This document shows positions 24,064 to 28,614 of a stretch of DNA of 28,614 bases, piece by piece. The stretch comes from JBEGTT01 sp041179245 (GTDB lineage: Bacteria > Pseudomonadota > Gammaproteobacteria > Burkholderiales > Rhodocyclaceae). Location: the NCBI GenBank assembly GCA_041179245.1, contig JBEGTT010000139.1, positions 1 to 28,614 on the forward strand, written 5' to 3'. Below the pieces are notes generated by a model that worked only from the letters and a program-made list of their open reading frames with translations, did no database searches and was not told the DNA's origin. How positions within the stretch are numbered: the stretch's first letter is position 1; the number at the start of each line of letters is the position of its first letter. The translations under genes and the position numbers were made by a program.

Positions 24064-24921
24064 ATGACCGATTCTTCAACCCCGAATCTTGATGACGGCG
24101 CTGCTGCAGAGTTGCTTAAAAGCATCACTATTCCGCCGCGCCCTGTGTTGTTGATCGAGCTCAATCGGTTGCTGATGGGGGATGATCCATCACCGATTCG
24201 ACTGGCCGAAATTATTATGAAAGATGTGGCCGTTTCTGCTGCCATGTTGAAGACTGTGAACTCGCCTTACTTTGCCCTGCGTAACAAAATCGGCAATGTG
24301 CAACAGGCGGTACAAATCCTTGGCTCGACCAATGTGCGCAATATCGTCACTAGCTTGATTTTGCGTAATACCTTGTCAGGTTCTGCCGGAGTGTCACTGG
24401 AGCGTTTCTGGGATAGCTCGGAAAAGGTTGCCAATATCTCAAGGCACATCTGCAATATGTTGCCGAGAGCGCCAAAAGATGAAGCGTATACCTTCGGGAT
24501 TTTCCGGGATTGCGGTATTCCCATCTTGATGATGCGTTTCCCCGACTATCGCGAGACACTAAAAATCGCCGGCGGTGATGATCGTCCTTTGCCGGTAGTG
24601 GAAGATGAGCGGCACGGGACGAACCACGTGACGTTGGGGTATTTGGTGGCGCGTTCCTGGGGTTTGTCGCCGACATTGTGCGAAGCCATTCGCTGGCATC
24701 ATGATACGGAAGTGTTCCGCACGAAAGATAATGCTCCGCCGGTTTCTAAGACCTTGGTGGCGATCAACTATTTGGCGGAACAACTTCACGATTACACGGT
24801 TCGAATGCGTGAAAATCCTCAGTGGGCGCATATTGGTGAGGAGACGCTGGCCTATCTGGGTTTGAATTACGAGGAATACGAAGAACTTCGTGATGATGTA
24901 GTGGGCCTTTCTACGGGGTAG
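24064..24921 (+). CDS. HDOD-domain signalling protein
   Basis: A 285-aa soluble protein with an HDOD domain at about residues 15-215. Features are ITIPPRPVLLIELNRLL; IMKDVAVSAAMLKTVNSPYFALRNKIGNVQQAVQ split over neighbouring helices; ILGSTNVRNIVTSLILR; and ARSWGLSPTLCEAIRWHHD. HDOD is a metal-poor relative of the HD phosphohydrolase fold. The usual HD motif position reads FRDCGIP, and no enzymatic activity is expected. HDOD proteins often act in cyclic-di-GMP, chemotaxis or stress signalling as binding scaffolds. There is no attached GGDEF, EAL or receiver domain. The start is ATG 24064 with GGAGG upstream inside the fbp end. It is last in the PAS-GGDEF-EAL / fbp / HDOD run. Exact role unknown. 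Confidence 0.9.
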   Translation: MTDSSTPNLDDGAAAELLKSITIPPRPVLLIELNRLLMGDDPSPIRLAEIIMKDVAVSAAMLKTVNSPYFALRNKIGNVQQAVQILGSTNVRNIVTSLILRNTLSGSAGVSLERFWDSSEKVANISRHICNMLPRAPKDEAYTFGIFRDCGIPILMMRFPDYRETLKIAGGDDRPLPVVEDERHGTNHVTLGYLVARSWGLSPTLCEAIRWHHDTEVFRTKDNAPPVSKTLVAINYLAEQLHDYTVRMRENPQWAHIGEETLAYLGLNYEEYEELRDDVVGLSTG

Positions 24922-24925
24922 ACCG

Positions 24926-24933
24926 TATAGAAT
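24926..24933 (+). promoter_or_regulatory. Possible argS promoter -10
   Basis: The 54-base gap before argS holds overlapping TATAGA / TAGAAT words, 43 bases before the ATG at 24976. TAGAAT also occurs at the same distance before gmhA. A -35 is not evident. Tentative. Confidence 0.25.
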
Positions 24934-24975
24934 CGCGCCCCTCCTATTTTGTACTTATCTGATTTGCCAAAACTC

Positions 24976-26739
24976 ATGGCCTTTGACCCTAAAACTGAAT
25001 TAACTGCCTTACTGCGTGAAGCCCTGCGAATCGTTTCTCCTGTTGCGCCGCCGCTTGATATCCATCTTGAACGTCCGCGTGACCCTTCGCATGGGGACTT
25101 GGCCTGTAACTTGGCTATGCAGCTGGCGCGTACGCTGAAAAAAAATCCGCGCGAAATTGCTGAACAAATTGTGGCGGCTTTGCCTGCCGCACCTTGGTTG
25201 GTCGGCGCTGAAATTGCCGGGGCAGGATTTATCAATTTCCGCCTAGCTGCCAGCAGCAAGCTGGATATTGTTAGCCATGTACTAGCGCAAGGCGAAGTCT
25301 ACGGGCGCAGCCAGCAAGGTGCTGGGCGTAAGGTGCAGGTGGAGTTTGTTTCTGCTAATCCTACCGGGCCGCTGCATGTCGGCCACGGGCGTGGTGCTGC
25401 TTACGGGGCGTCATTGGCCAGTTTGCTGATGTATGCCGGTTGGGACGTTACCCGTGAATATTACGTAAACGATGCCGGGCGTCAGATGGATATTCTGGCG
25501 GTGTCGACGTGGTTGCGTTACCTGCAAAGCCACGGTGTTGAGCTTCCTTTCCCGCCTAACGCGTATCAGGGTGATTACGTTAAGGACATGGCCGCCCAGC
25601 TTACCGCAGCACACGGCTTGAAATATCTCAAACCCACTATTGCTGTGATGGCTGGAACACCGGGGATGCCGGGGCCAGAAATTGAAGAAAAAGCGGCGGC
25701 TCAGCAGAAGGAAATGCATCTTGATGCGCTAATCCAGAATGCCAAAGATTTGCTTGGTGAAGACTGGTTCTATGTTCACCAGCACGCCTTATCCGAGCAG
25801 CTGGGTGATTGCCGGAATGACCTCGAAGGCTTCGGCGTTCACTTTGAGGTTTGGTTCTCGGAAAAATCCCTGTTTGATACGGGGCTGGTGGCGCGTTGTG
25901 TGGATTTGCTGGAAAAACAGGGCCATATCTATGTCAACAACGGCGCCAAGTGGTTTAAGTCTACGGCGTTTGGTGATGAGAAGGATCGCGTCGTTCAACG
26001 TGAAAATGGGCTTTACACCTACTTTGCCTCAGATATTGCGTATCACCTGAATAAATTTGAACGGGGTTTTGATCGCATCATCAATATTTGGGGCGCGGAT
26101 CACCATGGCTATATTCCACGCGTAAAGGGCGCCATTCAGGCATTACAGTTGCCGGTTGAACAACTGGATGTGGCCTTGGTGCAGTTTGCGGTGCTGTATC
26201 GCAATGGGCAGAAGGCATCGATGTCTACCCGATCGGGTGAATTCGTGACCTTGCGGGATTTGCGTGAAGAAGTGGGTAACGATGCCTGCCGCTTCTTCTA
26301 TATTTTGCGCAAAGCCGATCAGCACTTAGATTTTGATCTGGATTTGGCCAAGAGCCAGTCAAATGAAAATCCGGTCTATTACATCCAGTATGCCCATGCG
26401 CGTATTTGTTCTGTGATGAACCAGTGGGCAGGCGATGAAAAATCTTTACTGACCGCGAATCTGGCGCGCTTGGAAAATCCCCGGGAAATTGATCTGGCGA
26501 CCAAGATTGCCGAGTTTCCGGCGCTGGTTAACACGGCTGCTACTGATCTGGCACCACATCAGGTCGCGTTTTACTTGAAGGATCTCGCCAGTGAGTTCCA
26601 CGGTTGGTACAACGCCGAGCGGATGCTGGTGGATGATCTTGAGCTGCGCACCGCACGTGTGGCATTGGCACTGGCCGTTCGGCAAGTCATTCGTAATGGA
26701 TTGATGCTCTTGGGTGTTAGTTGCCCGCTCAGTATGTAG
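24976..26739 (+). CDS. argS: Arginyl-tRNA synthetase
   Basis: A 587-aa class I aminoacyl-tRNA synthetase charging tRNA-Arg. It has the N-terminal Add-1 domain (about 1-95, with RPRDPSHGDLACNLAMQLAR) and VEFVSANPTGPLHVGHGRGA with the HIGH-equivalent HVGH. Next come YVNDAGRQMD, the IWGADHHGYIPR segment, and the KMSKS-equivalent region KASMSTRSGEF, where the second Lys is not retained (normal for ArgS). The C-terminal anticodon-binding DALR domain runs from about 455 to the end (NPVYYIQYAHARICS). ATG 24976 is preferred over a TTG at 24949 because the family N-terminus aligns there. No clear Shine-Dalgarno. First of a plus-strand run with the SPOR, dsbA and SDR genes. Confidence 0.97.
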   Translation: MAFDPKTELTALLREALRIVSPVAPPLDIHLERPRDPSHGDLACNLAMQLARTLKKNPREIAEQIVAALPAAPWLVGAEIAGAGFINFRLAASSKLDIVSHVLAQGEVYGRSQQGAGRKVQVEFVSANPTGPLHVGHGRGAAYGASLASLLMYAGWDVTREYYVNDAGRQMDILAVSTWLRYLQSHGVELPFPPNAYQGDYVKDMAAQLTAAHGLKYLKPTIAVMAGTPGMPGPEIEEKAAAQQKEMHLDALIQNAKDLLGEDWFYVHQHALSEQLGDCRNDLEGFGVHFEVWFSEKSLFDTGLVARCVDLLEKQGHIYVNNGAKWFKSTAFGDEKDRVVQRENGLYTYFASDIAYHLNKFERGFDRIINIWGADHHGYIPRVKGAIQALQLPVEQLDVALVQFAVLYRNGQKASMSTRSGEFVTLRDLREEVGNDACRFFYILRKADQHLDFDLDLAKSQSNENPVYYIQYAHARICSVMNQWAGDEKSLLTANLARLENPREIDLATKIAEFPALVNTAATDLAPHQVAFYLKDLASEFHGWYNAERMLVDDLELRTARVALALAVRQVIRNGLMLLGVSCPLSM

Positions 26740-26761
26740 TCCTCAATCATTCGGAGTTCGC

Positions 26762-27415
26762 ATGAGCCGTGATGTGAAAAGAAAACAGTTTTCCTCAGAG
26801 CCGGAAAGCCGCCGGGGTGGTGGCACGATGGTGGGGATTTTCGTCGGTCTAGTGCTGGGGATTTGTTTGGCCGCTGGTGTGGCGTGGTACACCAGTCGTA
26901 GCGCAACTCCGTTTGTGGACAAAAAAGTGGTGCGCGAAAAGCCCACTGAAAATGCCAATGCGACCCCAGCCGCAACGGGCCAGCCAATGGCTTCGCCGGC
27001 TGGCGCACTACCCGCCCCGCAGGCACCGGTAGCCTTGGCTGGGAAACCGGGCGACCCGCCACCCAGCGAGCGCCGCTTCCAGTTCTACGACATTCTTCAG
27101 GGTAAATCTGAGCCAGTGCCGAGCAAAGATGCCAAACCGGCGAAGCAGGAAACGTCGGCCCAAGATATGAAACCTACCGCACAAGCCGTGTATTTGCAGG
27201 CCGGGGCATTTAGCAAGGTGGGTGATGCCGAAAATTTAAAAGCGGGATTGGCCATGCAAGGTGTTGAGAGTGTGGTTCAGCAGGTGATGATTCAGGATAA
27301 AACGCTGTATCGCGTTCGGTTGGGACCTTATGCCCGCCCGGAAGACGCTAATCAGGTGAAGCAGGAACTCGCTAAGTCGGGTGTTGAAGTGACTGCGGTC
27401 AAACAAGGCAACTGA
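26762..27415 (+). CDS. SPOR-domain membrane protein (FtsN-like)
   Basis: A 217-aa bitopic inner-membrane protein. It has a short basic cytoplasmic N-terminus, one transmembrane helix at about 23-43, and a long Ala/Pro/Lys-rich periplasmic linker (about 50-140). A C-terminal SPOR domain follows at about 142-216 (VYLQAGAFSKVGDAENLKAGLAMQG split across, then LYRVRLGPYARPEDANQVKQEL). SPOR domains bind denuded peptidoglycan glycans at the septum. Topology and composition recall FtsN, but the N-terminal essential segment cannot be assigned by eye, so no symbol is given. Start ATG 26762 with CGGAG. A longer open frame begins inside argS but is rejected. Gap of 22 bases from argS and 13 to dsbA. Confidence 0.92.
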   Translation: MSRDVKRKQFSSEPESRRGGGTMVGIFVGLVLGICLAAGVAWYTSRSATPFVDKKVVREKPTENANATPAATGQPMASPAGALPAPQAPVALAGKPGDPPPSERRFQFYDILQGKSEPVPSKDAKPAKQETSAQDMKPTAQAVYLQAGAFSKVGDAENLKAGLAMQGVESVVQQVMIQDKTLYRVRLGPYARPEDANQVKQELAKSGVEVTAVKQGN

Positions 27416-27428
27416 GAAGGAAACTGAG

Positions 27429-28094
27429 ATGAAGTTCGCACGTGCTGTTCGGCAGGTTTTTTTTGCAGTTCTGACCGGGGTTTTGCTGTCGTCTGCACCG
27501 GCTTATGCGGCTGAACCGGTGGAAGGTAAAGATTACCGGCGCATCCAGCCAGCTCAATTGATGGACACTCCCGGTAAGATTGAAGTGACGGAGTTTTTTT
27601 CTTATGCCTGTCCACATTGTGCCCAGTTCAACCCACAATTGACACAGTGGGCTGAAAAATTACCGCAGGGCGTGGTGTTCAAGCGGGTTCCTGTTTTATT
27701 CAATCGGGCACCGTGGGCCAACTTGGCACGTTTGTATTACGCCTTGGAAGTAACTGGTGATTTGCCTGCCCTAGATCAGGCTGTTTTTACAGCAATGCAT
27801 AAAGAGGGTGAAAATTTGGCTGACCCGCGAGCGTTGAATGAGTGGTTGGTCAAAAAGAACGTCAATATCCAGAAATTCAACGATGCCTATAACGCATTTG
27901 GGGTTCGGGGCCGGGTGAATCGGGGCGATCAGATGAGCCGGGATTATGCGATTGATGGCGTGCCGGCCTTGGCGGTCAATGGAATGTATCTCATCAATAG
28001 CGAATTAACGCATGAGCAGCAATTGCATATTGCTGAAGCCTTGATTGCGAAGTCGCGAGCCGCTGCCGCGTCGGCATCCAAAACCAAAAAGTGA
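27429..28094 (+). CDS. dsbA: Thiol:disulfide interchange protein DsbA
   Basis: A 221-aa periplasmic thioredoxin-fold oxidase that introduces disulfides into exported proteins. The signal peptide cleaves near AYA before AEPVEG (about residue 27). The active site CPHC is at C61-C64 (FFSYACPHCAQF), the motif of classical DsbA. The helical insertion follows, and the cis-proline is in GVPAL near residue 179. The C-terminus ends in a Lys/Ala-rich tail (SASKTKK). Start ATG 27429 with GAAGGA upstream. No DsbB lies in the window. It sits in a run with the SPOR gene and an SDR gene, an arrangement I associate with Neisseriales and relatives. Two T tracts (T8 in the signal-peptide codons, T7 before the active site) look like ordinary Phe codons. 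Confidence 0.96.
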   Translation: MKFARAVRQVFFAVLTGVLLSSAPAYAAEPVEGKDYRRIQPAQLMDTPGKIEVTEFFSYACPHCAQFNPQLTQWAEKLPQGVVFKRVPVLFNRAPWANLARLYYALEVTGDLPALDQAVFTAMHKEGENLADPRALNEWLVKKNVNIQKFNDAYNAFGVRGRVNRGDQMSRDYAIDGVPALAVNGMYLINSELTHEQQLHIAEALIAKSRAAAASASKTKK

Positions 28095-28107
28095 CGTAGC
28101 AGCTCAA

Positions 28108-28614
28108 ATGACAGCAGGGTTCTCCACTTCATCGGTGCATTTAACGGTACCACTCCGGGTTTTTATTACCGGGGCGACGTCTGGGATTGGAGAGGCGCTG
28201 GCTCGGTACTACGCGGAACAAGGGGCTGTGCTGGGATTGCTGGCCCGTCGTTCGGGTGCCTTAAAAACACTGAATGAGGAACTAGGTGGCCATCACTTTT
28301 GTTATCCCTATGACGTGGCTCATGCCTATGCCGTTGAAGGGGCCGCCAAACATTTCATCATGAATGAGGGCGTACCCGACGTCGTGATCGCCAGTGCGGG
28401 GATTTCAGCAGGAACGCTGACCGAGGAATTGGACGATCAAATCGTTTTTGAGCGCATCCTAGAAGTTAATGTCTTGGGGACCGTGGCAACCTTTGCCCCG
28501 TTCATTAAGGCCATGAAAAAACGTGGTCACGGGAAACTGGTTGGGATCGCGTCAGTGGCTGGGGTGCGGGGGCTGCCCGGAGCAGGGGCTTACTCGGCGT
28601 CCAAAGCCGCAGTT
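28108..28614 (+). CDS. Short-chain dehydrogenase/reductase, 3' truncated by window end
   Basis: An open frame from ATG 28108 runs off the window without a stop, giving 169 visible codons. It is a classical SDR: nucleotide-binding TGATSGIG near residues 23-30 after a beta strand (LRVFITG), then VVIASAGIS (the usual NAG reads SAG), the catalytic Ser in KLVGIASVAG, and YSASKAAV with catalytic Tyr and Lys at the end of the visible part. It is probably NAD(P)-dependent; no acidic residue typical of strict NAD use can be assigned. Substrate cannot be inferred. The gap from dsbA is 13 bases, so co-transcription is likely. Ribosome-binding site poor. Confidence 0.9.
   Translation, partial: MTAGFSTSSVHLTVPLRVFITGATSGIGEALARYYAEQGAVLGLLARRSGALKTLNEELGGHHFCYPYDVAHAYAVEGAAKHFIMNEGVPDVVIASAGISAGTLTEELDDQIVFERILEVNVLGTVATFAPFIKAMKKRGHGKLVGIASVAGVRGLPGAGAYSASKAAV

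Noticed and set aside
24913..24945. Terminator between the HDOD gene and argS (GGGG...CCCC then TATTTT)
   Set aside because: Only a four-base stem with a very long loop, so not credible as an intrinsic terminator.
27457..27464. T8 tract in the dsbA signal sequence as a phase-variation site
   Set aside because: It simply encodes consecutive Phe codons in a hydrophobic core, and poly-T tracts of this length are common by chance.

Overview
This window looks like chromosomal DNA from a free-living Gram-negative betaproteobacterium, most likely of the order Neisseriales. That placement rests on protein style and gene order read by eye, not on a database search. The pointers are the yraN / gmhA(diaA) / BON-lipoprotein (DolP, or meningococcal GNA2091 type) cluster with a heptose-phosphate adenylyltransferase, the argS / SPOR / dsbA / SDR string, and the 3' tail of a 5S rRNA at the left edge. 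Genes are packed tightly. No gene-free stretch exceeds 300 bases, many neighbours overlap by 1 to 23 bases, and I see no insertion sequence, prophage, CRISPR array or tRNA.

Layout. (1) Bases 1-82: end of a 5S rRNA gene, so the end of an rRNA operon, and a strong hairpin terminator that is T-rich on both sides. (2) 148-1591, minus strand: ogt and xerD, one base apart. (3) 1637-6003: dnaE (+) running into rsmI (-), with overlapping stop codons. (4) 6022-8564, plus strand: a cell-envelope cluster of yraN, an exported HIRAN-domain protein, gmhA/diaA, a two-BON-domain lipoprotein and rfaE2. It resembles the gamma-proteobacterial rsmI-lpoA-yraN-diaA-dolP block, but lpoA is absent and a secreted HIRAN protein sits in the interval. 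(5) 8603-10018, minus: dacB-type D,D-carboxypeptidase (PBP4). (6) 10122-24921: about 15 kb that is almost entirely signalling. (7) 24976-28614, plus: argS, an FtsN-like SPOR protein, dsbA, and an SDR gene cut by the window end.

The signalling block is the most interesting part. A translationally coupled plus-strand operon encodes a membrane histidine kinase without a receiver, a solitary PhnD-like periplasmic binding protein, a hybrid histidine kinase with a degenerate receiver plus an intact one, and a TonB-dependent outer-membrane receptor. It converges, with a 5-base gap, on a minus-strand coupled pair: a solitary ABC_sub_bind-type periplasmic protein and a CHASE8-HAMP-GGDEF protein with a degraded EAL domain. 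Divergent from that pair lies PAS-GGDEF-EAL, then fbp, then an HDOD protein. There are no ABC permeases or ATPases for the two binding proteins and no DNA-binding response regulator. My reading, which is inference, is a sensory locus in which an outer-membrane receptor and two periplasmic binding proteins feed phosphorelay and cyclic-di-GMP outputs, by analogy with LuxP-LuxQ, TorT-TorS, NspS-MbaA and YfiR-YfiN. The ligand is unknown. A run of eight G residues encodes the GG of the GGDEF motif in the PAS-GGDEF-EAL protein and is a candidate slippage site.
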